Part shown: positions 15,904 to 24,325 of the stretch, piece after piece | How positions within the stretch are numbered: the first letter of the stretch is position 1 | Layout: every line of letters begins with the position of its first letter | Origin: Pseudidiomarina insulisalsae | Lineage (GTDB): Bacteria > Pseudomonadota > Gammaproteobacteria > Enterobacterales > Alteromonadaceae | Reading direction: 5' to 3' | Assembly (NCBI RefSeq): GCF_003987065.1 | Contig: NZ_PIPY01000004.1 | Coordinates: 163,318-227,317 of the forward strand | Length of the DNA: 64,000 nucleotides | The notes under the pieces: model-generated | Databases searched by the model: none | What the model was told of the DNA's origin: nothing | The model's input: the letters and a program-made list of their open reading frames with translations, nothing else | Translations under genes and position numbers: made by a program

Positions 15904-17216
15904 TAAGAGCCTCGCCCGAGTTGCTGCATTTCTTTTGCCAGAGCCTTGAGGTAGGTATCTTTGTGTACGTAATAAGCCATGCGTTCCAGTTCCAGATAAT
16001 CCATGCCACCGTCAAGGCGCTGGCCCGCCTGTTGTGCTACTTTGGCCTGGAATCTTCGCGCCGCGTTTGGGTTGTCCTGTTGCTGGCGTATGACCTTAGC
16101 GACCAGTTGTGCCTGATCATCACGGCCCTGCCAGCCTAAACCGGCAGCCTCAACCATTCCCATGACAAACAGCGTGGGCTGTGAGGGGCTGAAAATATTC
16201 AGGTACAGCTGTGGCGCATGCCCATTCCAGTTCAAATGTGCTTTATCTATAAAAGGGTAGTGCAGTTTGTAGCCGGTTGCCTGCAAAATCATGTCGTAAC
16301 TGGCGCTGGTACCGTCGACAAAGGTCGCACCGTGTTCGTTTAAGCTATCAATGGCCGGTCGCACCTTAATGTCGCCATGTCCGATGTGATGCAGGAACAG
16401 GGAGTTAATGACCGGGTGCGACTCGTACATGCGATAGTCCGGGTCCGGCAGACCGTAACTGCTTGGCTTACCCGAGATAAGACGCACCAGTAGCCCATCC
16501 ACAAATTGCTTAATGCGTAAGGGCAGTTTAATTTTGCCGCCCAGGGTGTCGGTGGCACGCCCGCCAATGAACTTGGGCAGGAAGTAGTAGCCACGGCGCA
16601 CGGCCATATCGACGCTTTTGGCGCGATGCACCGCGTCGACCGCAATGTCACAGCCGCTGTTCCCGCAGCCGACAATGAGAACGCGTTTGTCGGCAAAAAT
16701 ATCAGCGCTGCGATAGTCACAGCTGTGCAACATCTCGCCCTGAAACGTACCGCGAAACGTGGCGCGATTGGGATGATGCAGCGTACCGTTGGCGAGCAGT
16801 ACAGCGCTGGCGTGTAACTCTTCTGTCGTACCTGACGCGGTGCGATAGCGTACCAGCCAGCCTGATTCAGAGGATGAGTCCGAAGCTGGTTCAATACGCT
16901 CTACATAACTGTTGAAACGATAATGGCGCTTTAGATCAAAATGCTTGGCGTAGTTCTGAAAGTAGCGCTTTAACTCGTCATGGCGCGGATAGGTGGCGAC
17001 CTCATCCGCCATAGGAAAGTCGGCAAACTCAGTCATTCGCTTTGATGAAATCAGATGCGCTGATTCGTACATGGTGCTGGTGGGGCTGTCGATATCCCAA
17101 AGACCACCCACGTCACCGTGGGCTTCCAGACCAATTACGTTCAGGCCCTGCTCCAGCAGGCGACGCACCGTACACAGACCCATCGGCCCGGCACCAATGA
17201 CGACACATGGGTTCAT
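15903..17216 (-). CDS. Flavin-containing monooxygenase
   Basis: 437 residues. FAD-binding GAGPMGLCTVRRLL near residues 8-21, GGLWD at ~36, the PRHDELKRYFQNYA segment, an FMO-type FRGTFQGEMLHSCDYR and an NADP-binding GCGNSGCDIA at ~185. Such enzymes oxygenate soft nucleophiles or perform Baeyer-Villiger reactions. The start at 17216 places the Rossmann fold at the N-terminus; an upstream TTG at 17255 gives an unlikely extension. First gene of a four-gene overlapping operon opposite an AraC-type regulator that probably controls it. Confidence 0.9.
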   Translation of the reverse strand: MNPCVVIGAGPMGLCTVRRLLEQGLNVIGLEAHGDVGGLWDIDSPTSTMYESAHLISSKRMTEFADFPMADEVATYPRHDELKRYFQNYAKHFDLKRHYRFNSYVERIEPASDSSSESGWLVRYRTASGTTEELHASAVLLANGTLHHPNRATFRGTFQGEMLHSCDYRSADIFADKRVLIVGCGNSGCDIAVDAVHRAKSVDMAVRRGYYFLPKFIGGRATDTLGGKIKLPLRIKQFVDGLLVRLISGKPSSYGLPDPDYRMYESHPVINSLFLHHIGHGDIKVRPAIDSLNEHGATFVDGTSASYDMILQATGYKLHYPFIDKAHLNWNGHAPQLYLNIFSPSQPTLFVMGMVEAAGLGWQGRDDQAQLVAKVIRQQQDNPNAARRFQAKVAQQAGQRLDGGMDYLELERMAYYVHKDTYLKALAKEMQQLGRGS

Positions 17217-17288
17217 ATCAGTCTCTCGATGAATGCAATGTTCTGATAATAACAATTGATTTAGATCAAACCATGGCTAAGATAGGAC

Positions 17289-17304
17289 AATTAACTGGTT
17301 AATT
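17289..17304. promoter_or_regulatory. Perfect 16-bp palindrome, candidate operator
   Basis: AATTAAC-TG-GTTAATT is a perfect inverted repeat with a 2-base centre, 13 bp before the AraC-type gene and ~73 bp before the divergent monooxygenase gene. The position suits an operator affecting both promoters. AraC proteins usually bind direct repeats, so a different repressor may be the ligand. Confidence 0.5.
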
Positions 17305-17317
17305 CGGGTCACTCAAG

Positions 17318-18310
17318 ATGACAACCACTCTAAAACCCAGTGTCACGCAAAGTTTTACCCAGGCGATCATGCAACAGCTTGAGCATCTGGGGGTAAGCAT
17401 CGACGCTGGGCTCAAACAGCAAGTTGCCGAGCACCGAGGGCACGCACGACTGCCGCTGGCGCTTCAGGACGCGTTATGGCAAAGCCTGGAAAAACAGAAT
17501 TGCCCGGAATTAGGGCTGCGTATTGGTCTGGCATTACAGCCCCAACATTTTGATACGATTGGCTTTTTGTTACTCAGCTCGCCGTCGCTTGGGGTAGCGA
17601 CCGAAAGCCTGGTGAATTACTCAGCGCTCATCGGCGAGGGAGGAACCTTCACCACCGAAGCCACGTCCGATGGCTATAAAATTATCTACAACGACCAGTT
17701 CGATGTGGCGGTAGCGCTACGCATTGAAGCGATCTTTGCCAGTATCGCCACCGGCGCTAATTGGGTGGCAGGCAAGCCGCTGGCGCCGCTGCGCGTTACG
17801 TTTAAACACTCGCAGCAAGCACCCGATGCGCTCTATCAACAGGCGTTTCAACATGCTGCTCTTACGTTTGACCAAGACGAGAATGCCATCACGTTCAGCG
17901 CGCAGGACTGGCATTTTCGTCAGCGCGAGGTAAACCCGCAGCTACAGAGCCAGATGCTACAACTGGCGCAGCAGCAACTCGCGCAATTACATCCGCAGTC
18001 ATTTGCGGCAAGGGTAGAGGCATTGCTGCAACGTCAGCCGTGGTTAAGCCGCGCCCAGCTTGCCGCCAGTCTGGCCATCACCGAGCGAACATTATCGCGA
18101 CGTCTCGCTGCTGAAGGCACGAGCTTTCATGTCATTTCTCAGCAAATGAAAAAGCAACACGCCTTCGAGCAATTGCAGAGTTCTGAGTCAGTCACGCAGG
18201 CAAGGCTGGCGGAGTTTCTTGGCTACAGTGACGAGCAGGCCTTTGCCAAGGCCTTTCGTCGCTGGACCGGACAGAGCTTTTCTGCGTATCGGCGGCGTTC
18301 TGTGTTTTAG
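17318..18310 (+). CDS. AraC-family transcriptional regulator
   Basis: 330 residues. The N-terminal ~190 residues match the arabinose-binding-like sensor domain of the OruR/ArgR/MmsR-type group (QHFDTIGFLLLSSPSLG). The C-terminal ~100 residues are the double helix-turn-helix: AQLAASLAITERTLSRRL for the first and ARLAEFLGYSDEQAFAKAF plus FRRWTGQSFSAYR for the second. Divergently placed to the monooxygenase operon, which it probably regulates. Its stop overlaps the stop of the convergent YkoF-like gene by four bases. Confidence 0.9.
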   Translation: MTTTLKPSVTQSFTQAIMQQLEHLGVSIDAGLKQQVAEHRGHARLPLALQDALWQSLEKQNCPELGLRIGLALQPQHFDTIGFLLLSSPSLGVATESLVNYSALIGEGGTFTTEATSDGYKIIYNDQFDVAVALRIEAIFASIATGANWVAGKPLAPLRVTFKHSQQAPDALYQQAFQHAALTFDQDENAITFSAQDWHFRQREVNPQLQSQMLQLAQQQLAQLHPQSFAARVEALLQRQPWLSRAQLAASLAITERTLSRRLAAEGTSFHVISQQMKKQHAFEQLQSSESVTQARLAEFLGYSDEQAFAKAFRRWTGQSFSAYRRRSVF

Positions 18311-18555
18311 GAGCGTAGATCGCCGTGCAGGAATTTACAGACAAAAACGACTTTGCCGTACTTTTCAAAAGACCATTTAATGCAACCCTGAATGGCTGCC
18401 ATGACGTCGTCGTAGTCGCCAAATACCTGCGTACTGAGCGAGTTAGTAATAACGTGCACGTTGTCGTAACTATTAAGTTGGTCGATAAACTCTTTGATGG
18501 GATCAATGTAATTGTCGGCCAACGGATATTTGCTGATTTCTACGGTTAGTTTCAT
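18307..18555 (-). CDS. YkoF/MTH1187-type thiamine-binding family protein
   Basis: 82 residues matching the small single-domain YkoF-like family: LTVEISKYPLADNYIDPIKEF, STQVFGDYDDVMAAI and WSFEKYGKVVFVCKF. The family has a ferredoxin-like fold and some members bind thiamine or hydroxymethylpyrimidine. AGGAG lies upstream of the ATG with good spacing. No TPP riboswitch is visible in the 86-bp upstream gap. Convergent, stop-overlapping with the AraC gene. Confidence 0.82.
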   Translation of the reverse strand: MKLTVEISKYPLADNYIDPIKEFIDQLNSYDNVHVITNSLSTQVFGDYDDVMAAIQGCIKWSFEKYGKVVFVCKFLHGDLRS

Positions 18556-18641
18556 GTTTGCGTACTCCTTTTAATGCTGAACAGGCGCCATGTTTGGCCA
18601 TCGCGCCCCAAGCTTCAGATGCGACCGCAATCATAAAGTGC

Positions 18642-18965
18642 TCAGCAGTCGCGATCCATGTCTTTATTGATGATCTTTAACGAAGTGGATATTTGCTGCT
18701 CAATCTCATTATAGCGTTGTTGCTCTTCCGCGCTGAACATAGTGGCAAATTCGGGCTGATTTTCCGGCGCCAGATGCTCGTATTTATCAAAGACCGCGAT
18801 CACCTCTGAAACACAGATAGTTTCCTGACCCGCCATCTGCTTAAGATCCGTTTCAAACTGGGCAAAGTCGGTCAGGTAATTTTCGCCGTCTGATGCGCTT
18901 TGGCTGGCATCACTGCAGGCGAGTAAAGCGAGACACGTGAGCAGAGCAATACTGAGTTGTTTCAT
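18642..18965 (-). CDS. Small hypothetical lipoprotein
   Basis: 107 residues with signal peptide and lipobox ALLACS. The mature region is acidic and probably helical, with two cysteines (TICVSEV and the terminal DRDC) that could pair. The start at 18965 rather than 18971 is preferred since AAAGGA stands six bases upstream of it. Family not recognised. It is divergent from zwf, so the 153-bp gap holds both promoters. Confidence 0.7.
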   Translation of the reverse strand: MKQLSIALLTCLALLACSDASQSASDGENYLTDFAQFETDLKQMAGQETICVSEVIAVFDKYEHLAPENQPEFATMFSAEEQQRYNEIEQQISTSLKIINKDMDRDC

Positions 18966-19118
18966 ATCCATTCCTTTGTCTGGTTCGTTTAATAAAAGCT
19001 GTTACGATAGTTCAAAGCTGCAAAACTGAGTTTGCTGGTTTTGCTAAACCCTTGCTAGCATTTAAATTAGTTGTTTAAAAGGCTATTGTCCAAGAAACGG
19101 TTCTAAAAAGGTGAGCAA

Positions 19119-20606
19119 ATGGCATCCTCAGCAGCGTGTTGTGATTTGATACTGTTTGGCAGTTGCGGTGATCTGGCACGGCGCAAACTACTACCTGCTC
19201 TTTATCAGTTGGAAAAAGCGGGCTTGTTGCATAGTGACACGCGCATTATCGGCGTTGCCCGGGAGTCATTGTCGCTTGCTGAATATCGGGCGAAGGTCGG
19301 CGAAGATTTGCGCCAGTTACTGACCCGCGAAACTTTGGATGAGAGCGTCTGGCAGCGCTTTGAAAAAAAGCTTTCCTACTGTGAAATCGAACTTTCCGAT
19401 CTAGACCAATATGAAGCGTTAACAGAGTGGGTGGACACCAGCGGCGCCAGTGAGCATGAGCGTACGCCGATTTGCTATTTTGCCACGCCCCCACATTTGT
19501 TTGCGACTCTCTGTAAGGGGCTTCACAGTGTGGGGCTGACACGAGAGCCCACCCGGGTTGTGCTGGAAAAGCCCTTGGGGCAGGATTTAGCGTCGTCGCA
19601 AAAAATTAACCGCCAGGTAGCGGAGTACTTTCACGAGTCGCAGGTCTACCGTATCGATCATTATTTAGGCAAAGAGACTGTACTAAACCTATTAGCACTG
19701 CGTTTTGCCAACTCTATTTTTTCTGACCAGTGGAGTCACAGCACCATTGATCATATTCAGATCACCGCTGCCGAGCAGGTGGGTGTAGAAGGGCGCTGGA
19801 GCTATTACGATGACGCCGGACAGCTACGGGACATGGTGCAAAACCATTTGTTGCAGGTACTTTCGCTGATAGCCATGGAGCCGCCGACGCGGTTAGACAC
19901 TGAAAGTATCCGTGAAGAGAAACTTAAAGTATTACGCTCGTTACGGCCTATTGATCGCGACAATGTTCACGATGACACAGTACGGGGCCAATACACCGCA
20001 GGGTTTGTTGGCGATCATAAGGTGCCGGGTTATCTCGAGGAAGAGGGTGCGGCCACGGACAGTACCACTGAAACCTTTGTTGCGCTGAAAACCCATATCG
20101 ATAACTGGCGCTGGTCCGGTGTGCCGTTTTATTTACGCACCGGTAAGCGTATGCCGCACAAGCGTACTGAGGTTGTTATTACCTTCAAGCGCCAGCCCCA
20201 TAATATTTTTTATGAAACCCAGAGCCAGTTGCCACCCAATCGCTTAATCATCCGTTTGCAGCCTGACGAGGGCGTCGAGATTCAGATGATGAATAAGGTA
20301 CCTGGTCTGGGCAAGCAAATGCAGCTAAAGCCCACCACTTTAGATTTAAGTTTTTATGAAACCTTTGAAAATAAACGTATTGCGGATGCCTATGAGCGTC
20401 TACTATTAGAAGCAATGCAGGGGAATCAGTACCTGTTCGTCGCCCGTGAAGAAGTGGAACACGCCTGGCGCTGGATCGACGGTATCCGTGCCGCCTGGCA
20501 ACAACTACCAGAGGGGCCGAAAACCTACCAGGCGGGAACCTGGGGTCCTACGGCCGCGGTGACGCTGATGGCCCAGGATGGTCGCGAATGGGATGACGAA
20601 GACTGA
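19119..20606 (+). CDS. zwf: Glucose-6-phosphate 1-dehydrogenase
   Basis: 495 residues, the usual length. Oxidises glucose-6-phosphate to 6-phosphogluconolactone with NADP+ (or NAD+). N-terminal coenzyme motif FGSCGDLARRKLLPAL, substrate-binding EKPLG (~152-156), and the signature RIDHYLGKE at 178-186 with the catalytic His pair region; a second substrate strand is PFYLRTGKRMP. Ribosome site AAGGTGAG precedes the ATG. First gene of a zwf-pgl-edd-eda operon routing glucose-6-phosphate into the Entner-Doudoroff pathway. No HexR-type box or hexR gene is seen upstream. Confidence 0.97.
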   Translation: MASSAACCDLILFGSCGDLARRKLLPALYQLEKAGLLHSDTRIIGVARESLSLAEYRAKVGEDLRQLLTRETLDESVWQRFEKKLSYCEIELSDLDQYEALTEWVDTSGASEHERTPICYFATPPHLFATLCKGLHSVGLTREPTRVVLEKPLGQDLASSQKINRQVAEYFHESQVYRIDHYLGKETVLNLLALRFANSIFSDQWSHSTIDHIQITAAEQVGVEGRWSYYDDAGQLRDMVQNHLLQVLSLIAMEPPTRLDTESIREEKLKVLRSLRPIDRDNVHDDTVRGQYTAGFVGDHKVPGYLEEEGAATDSTTETFVALKTHIDNWRWSGVPFYLRTGKRMPHKRTEVVITFKRQPHNIFYETQSQLPPNRLIIRLQPDEGVEIQMMNKVPGLGKQMQLKPTTLDLSFYETFENKRIADAYERLLLEAMQGNQYLFVAREEVEHAWRWIDGIRAAWQQLPEGPKTYQAGTWGPTAAVTLMAQDGREWDDED

Positions 20607-20657
20607 GATTGAGATAACACATACATAGCGAAGCAGCGTCGGGGGAAGAGATAACTG

Positions 20658-21356
20658 ATGTCATTATCGATTCACAAGTTCAAACACGACAGTGATCTTG
20701 TCGATGAGTTTTCACGTCGCATTTGCCAATTGCTGGAACAAGCGGTGACAGAGCGGGAGCACGCTTATCTGGTGGTCTCAGGCGGCCGTACGCCGGTGGC
20801 CTTGTTCGAGCGTTTGAGTAAACAGGTACTGCCCTGGCCGCAGATCACCATTTTACTGGCCGATGAGCGGTGGTTATCTGCTAATGACGCGAATAGTAAC
20901 GAGCGCCTGGTGCGTCAGCACCTGTTACAGCATCAGGCTGCCGCAGCCAATTTTATCAGTCTGCTGACTGACGCCGATGATGCGCATGAAGCTCTCGATG
21001 AGCTCAATCAACGTGTTGCGGTAATTCCATGTTTTGATGTCGTTTTACTGGGTATGGGTGAAGATGGTCATACGGCGTCGCTATTTCCCGATAGCCCCGA
21101 AGCAGAGCTTGAGCATGCGCTGAATACCAGCGATCCGGTGGCGGCGATAACGCCGCGAGCAGCGCCTTATCAGCGGGTCACCTTAACCCGTTCGCGCCTG
21201 ATGCACAGCCGTATTATTTTCTTTCAGTTGTCAGGTACGGCCAAGCAGAAAGTCCTTGAACAAGCCGTTGTGCCAGCCGCCGGGCTGCCGGTCAGTCGCT
21301 TTTTACAACAACAGGAAGTGCCTGTTGAAGTCATGCTGGCCACGCCAGAGGAGTAA
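20658..21356 (+). CDS. pgl: 6-phosphogluconolactonase
   Basis: 232 residues, DevB-type. Hydrolyses 6-phosphogluconolactone to 6-phosphogluconate. Family signatures: VVSGGRTPVALFE near residue 40, LADERWLSANDANSNERLV near 72 and LGMGEDGHTASLFPDS near 132 with the catalytic His. It lies 51 bp after zwf and 3 bp before edd, consistent with one transcript supplying consecutive steps. Confidence 0.95.
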   Translation: MSLSIHKFKHDSDLVDEFSRRICQLLEQAVTEREHAYLVVSGGRTPVALFERLSKQVLPWPQITILLADERWLSANDANSNERLVRQHLLQHQAAAANFISLLTDADDAHEALDELNQRVAVIPCFDVVLLGMGEDGHTASLFPDSPEAELEHALNTSDPVAAITPRAAPYQRVTLTRSRLMHSRIIFFQLSGTAKQKVLEQAVVPAAGLPVSRFLQQQEVPVEVMLATPEE

Positions 21357-21359
21357 GTT

Positions 21360-23177
21360 ATGCATCCTGTCATTGAACGAGTCACTCAGCGCATTGAAGA
21401 ACGCAGCGCAGCAGACCGGCTGCATTATCTTGAACAAATGGCAGCCGCGCGTCGCCGCGGACCGCATCGCGGTGCTTTGTCATGCGGAAATCTGGCACAT
21501 GGTTTTGCGGCGTGCGGCAAGGGCGAAAAAGGTGAATTGCGCAGTTTGATCAAAGCCAATATTGGTATTGTCACCGCCTACAACGACATGCTCTCAGCGC
21601 ATCAGCCGTACCATGATTACCCGCAAAAGCTTAAGCAGGCCATTCGTGAGGTGGGTAGTGTGGCGCAGGTCGCAGGCGGCGTACCAGCCATGTGTGACGG
21701 AGTTACCCAAGGACAACCAGGGATGGAACTCAGTCTCATTAGTCGTGACGTGATTGCCATGGCCACCGCGGTAAGTTTATCGCATAACATGTTTGACGGT
21801 GGCTTGATGCTGGGTATCTGCGACAAAATTGTACCCGGATTGTTATTGGCGGCGTTGCGCTTTGGCCATTTACCTTTTGTGTTTGTACCGGCAGGTCCCA
21901 TGCCTTCGGGTATCAGTAATAAAGAAAAAGCGCGGGTACGTGAGCTTTACGCCGAAGGCAAAGTAAGTAAGGACGATCTGCTTGAAGCGGAGGCTGCTTC
22001 GTATCATAGCCCCGGCACCTGCACCTTTTACGGGACCGCGAATTCAAACCAGCTGGTGATTGAAATGATGGGTCTGCAGTTGCCAGGTTCTTCTTTTGTA
22101 AACCCGGGTAGCGGGTTGCGCGAAGAGTTGACACGTGTGGCGGCGCAGCAGGTCACGCGCATTACTGATTTAGGCACTGATTACACGCCCATCAGTGACA
22201 TCGTTACCGCCAAAAGCATCGTCAACGGTCTGGTGGGTTTGCTTGCCACCGCAGGCTCAACCAATCACACCATGCACCTTGTCGCTGTAGCGCGCGCCGC
22301 CGGTTATCGTGTGAACTGGGATGATTTTGCGGAGCTTTCCAGCGCGACGCCGTTGGTGACACGTCTTTATCCCAATGGTGAAGCCGATATCAACGCTTTT
22401 CAGCGTGCCGGAGGCATGGCCTTCCTGATCCGGACCTTGCTTGACGCTGGCTTGCTGCACGAAGATGTGAAAACAGTTGCTGGGCCGGGATTACATCGTT
22501 ATACGCAAAAGCCGGAATTGGAGGAGGGTAAAGTTGTCTGGCGTGAGGGACCGACAGAATCGCTTGATACCAGTGTGTTACGAAGTGCACAAAAGCCATT
22601 TTCCGACCATGGCGGCTTAACTGTATTAAAAGGAAATCTCGGTCGCGCGGTAATGAAAACGTCCGCGATACCCGAAGACCGGGAAATCATTACGGCACCA
22701 GCTGTTGTTCTGACCAGCCAGCATGAATTGCACCAGCGCTTTGAAGCCGGAGAGCTTGATCGTGATTGTGTAGTGGTCGTACGTTTTCAGGGTCCGAAAG
22801 CGATAGGTATGCCTGAATTACATAAATTAACACCGCCGTTAAGCGTGCTGCAAAAACGCGGCTATAAGGTAGCACTGGTGACCGATGGCAGAATGTCGGG
22901 TGCCTCAGGCGACGTGCCTGCAGCGATTCACGTCACGCCTGAAGCAGTTGCCGGAGGCCTGATCGGCAAAATTCAGGATGGTGATCTGGTGCGGCTCGAT
23001 GCACTTGGCGGCACGCTCGACGTGCTGGTTGAGAGTGATGAATTGGCGCAGCGGCCACAAGCAACGTTCGATTTAAGTGACAGCCATCAGGGCATGGGGC
23101 GTGAGATGTTTGGCGCTTTTCGCGCGAATTTTAGTGGTGCTGAAGAGGGCGCCTGTGTTTTATTTACGGACCAATAG
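21360..23177 (+). CDS. edd: Phosphogluconate dehydratase
   Basis: 605 residues, typical for Edd. A 4Fe-4S dehydratase of the IlvD/Edd family converting 6-phosphogluconate to 2-keto-3-deoxy-6-phosphogluconate. Seen: [37 protein letters not shown] (cluster Cys), [15 protein letters not shown] (cluster Cys) and the C-terminal [19 protein letters not shown]. Starts 3 bp after pgl; the gene end is followed 32 bp later by eda. Confidence 0.97.
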   Translation: MHPVIERVTQRIEERSAADRLHYLEQMAAARRRGPHRGALSCGNLAHGFAACGKGEKGELRSLIKANIGIVTAYNDMLSAHQPYHDYPQKLKQAIREVGSVAQVAGGVPAMCDGVTQGQPGMELSLISRDVIAMATAVSLSHNMFDGGLMLGICDKIVPGLLLAALRFGHLPFVFVPAGPMPSGISNKEKARVRELYAEGKVSKDDLLEAEAASYHSPGTCTFYGTANSNQLVIEMMGLQLPGSSFVNPGSGLREELTRVAAQQVTRITDLGTDYTPISDIVTAKSIVNGLVGLLATAGSTNHTMHLVAVARAAGYRVNWDDFAELSSATPLVTRLYPNGEADINAFQRAGGMAFLIRTLLDAGLLHEDVKTVAGPGLHRYTQKPELEEGKVVWREGPTESLDTSVLRSAQKPFSDHGGLTVLKGNLGRAVMKTSAIPEDREIITAPAVVLTSQHELHQRFEAGELDRDCVVVVRFQGPKAIGMPELHKLTPPLSVLQKRGYKVALVTDGRMSGASGDVPAAIHVTPEAVAGGLIGKIQDGDLVRLDALGGTLDVLVESDELAQRPQATFDLSDSHQGMGREMFGAFRANFSGAEEGACVLFTDQ

Positions 23178-23209
23178 CCGAGCATGCTAATACAAAAACG
23201 GAGCCCCCA

Positions 23210-23854
23210 ATGAGCTTTTCCCATTGGCAACTGGCGCCTGCCGACCTATTTAAGTTAACCCCAGTGATCCCGGTCATGGTGATCGAACGGCTGGAAGACG
23301 CGTTGCCCATGGGTGAGGCATTACTGGCCGCGGGCATTCCCATGTTGGAAGTCACGCTGCGCACACCCGTTGCGCTGGCGGCGATTGAACGGTTACGCGA
23401 GCGCTTGCCACAGGCGATCGTCGGTGCGGGCACGGTAACCAATGAAAAGGAATTGATAGCGGCGAAGGCCGCTGGTGCGCAATTCGCGATTAGTCCGGGT
23501 ATTACCACGCAGCTGCTGGAAGCCGGGCGACGCTCCGATGTACCTTTGATACCTGGGGTTGCGACGGTCTCTGAGCTAATGCTGGCAAAAGAGATGGGGT
23601 ACACGCACCTGAAGTTCTTCCCCGCAGAAGCTGCCGGCGGCACAGCCATGTTAAAAAGTATGGCGGGACCCTTTGCCGAAATTCGTTTTTGTCCGACCGG
23701 TGGCATAGGCCCAGATAACTTCCGCGACTACCTGGCATTGCCGAATGTCATGTGCGTCGGTGGTTCCTGGATTTTGCCAAAAGCAGCGGTTGAAGCGGGT
23801 GACTGGGCGAAAGTGCAAGAAATTGCCGCAGCCGCGGTCAGCGCGGCAAAGTGA
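23210..23854 (+). CDS. eda: KHG/KDPG aldolase
   Basis: 214 residues, class I aldolase splitting KDPG into pyruvate and glyceraldehyde-3-phosphate. Signatures: MLEVTLRTPVAL with the general-base Glu, IVGAGTVTN, and HLKFFPAEAAGG with the Schiff-base Lys; CPTGGIGPDN binds phosphate. Ribosome site GGAGCC precedes the ATG. Last gene of the Entner-Doudoroff operon, ending at a strong bidirectional terminator. Confidence 0.96.
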   Translation: MSFSHWQLAPADLFKLTPVIPVMVIERLEDALPMGEALLAAGIPMLEVTLRTPVALAAIERLRERLPQAIVGAGTVTNEKELIAAKAAGAQFAISPGITTQLLEAGRRSDVPLIPGVATVSELMLAKEMGYTHLKFFPAEAAGGTAMLKSMAGPFAEIRFCPTGGIGPDNFRDYLALPNVMCVGGSWILPKAAVEAGDWAKVQEIAAAAVSAAK

Positions 23855-23869
23855 CAGAATAGCCAATAA

Positions 23870-23903
23870 AAAAGGGAGTAAAGCCTGAGCCTTACTCCCT
23901 TTT
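23870..23903. terminator. Bidirectional intrinsic terminator (eda / cold-shock gene)
   Basis: A 12-bp stem (AAAAGGGAGTAA and complement) with a 10-base loop, A tract on one side and T tract on the other, sits between the convergent eda and cold-shock genes. It should terminate both transcripts. Confidence 0.88.
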
Positions 23904-23920
23904 CTTAATCGTTTACGCGA

Positions 23921-24130
23921 TTAGAGCGCGACGATATTTTCTGCTTGTGGGCCTTTTTGACCTTGCGTAATCGTGAACGATACGCGTTGGCCTTCAGCCA
24001 GAGTTTTGAAGCCATTACCGGCAATCGCGCTGAAGTGTGCGAATACGTCCGCGCCACCTTGCTGCTCGATAAAGCCAAAACCTTTTGCTTCGTTAAACCA
24101 CTTCACAACGCCAGTTACTGTATTAGACAT
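23921..24130 (-). CDS. CspA-family cold-shock protein
   Basis: 69 residues, single cold-shock domain. RNP1-like KGFGFIEQQ and RNP2-like VFAHFSAI bind single-stranded RNA/DNA; the typical start [11 protein letters not shown] is present. CspA-type proteins melt RNA structure on cold shift. The gene is preceded by a ~160-nt leader from a good promoter, as in cold-inducible csp genes whose leader controls mRNA stability and translation. The exact paralogue cannot be named. Confidence 0.95.
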   Translation of the reverse strand: MSNTVTGVVKWFNEAKGFGFIEQQGGADVFAHFSAIAGNGFKTLAEGQRVSFTITQGQKGPQAENIVAL

Positions 24131-24294
24131 AATCTATATTCCTGAAAAAAATTTTGAAATTTCCGCCACAGCTTAGGCCATGCACGGGGTCTTGCGGGGT
24201 AAAAATGGAAATTTAAAACTACAGGACGAAGATTAACTGCTAATAACGCGACGTAGAGGAGGTTTAACTATCAAATTCTTATCCAACGCCGCGT

Positions 24295-24322
24295 ACAATA
24301 CGCTGATTCCTACCGAAGTCAA
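24295..24322 (-). promoter_or_regulatory. Sigma-70 promoter for the cold-shock gene
   Basis: Reading leftward: TTGACT (24322-24317), 16-bp spacer, TATTGT (24300-24295). The predicted transcript starts near 24288, giving a ~158-nt 5' leader before the ATG, a length typical of cspA-like mRNAs. Confidence 0.65.
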
Positions 24323-24325
24323 ACA

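Noticed and set aside
16340..16894. 184-codon leftward frame inside the monooxygenase gene
   Set aside because: Lies in another frame of a clearly conserved gene and has no start signal; composition is that of a shadow.
18556..18641. TPP riboswitch before the YkoF-like gene
   Set aside because: The 86-bp region has only an imperfect GC hairpin and none of the conserved THI-box elements.
18966..19118. HexR operator upstream of zwf
   Set aside because: No TGTAAT-like palindrome is present; the AT-rich tract near 19060 does not fit the motif.
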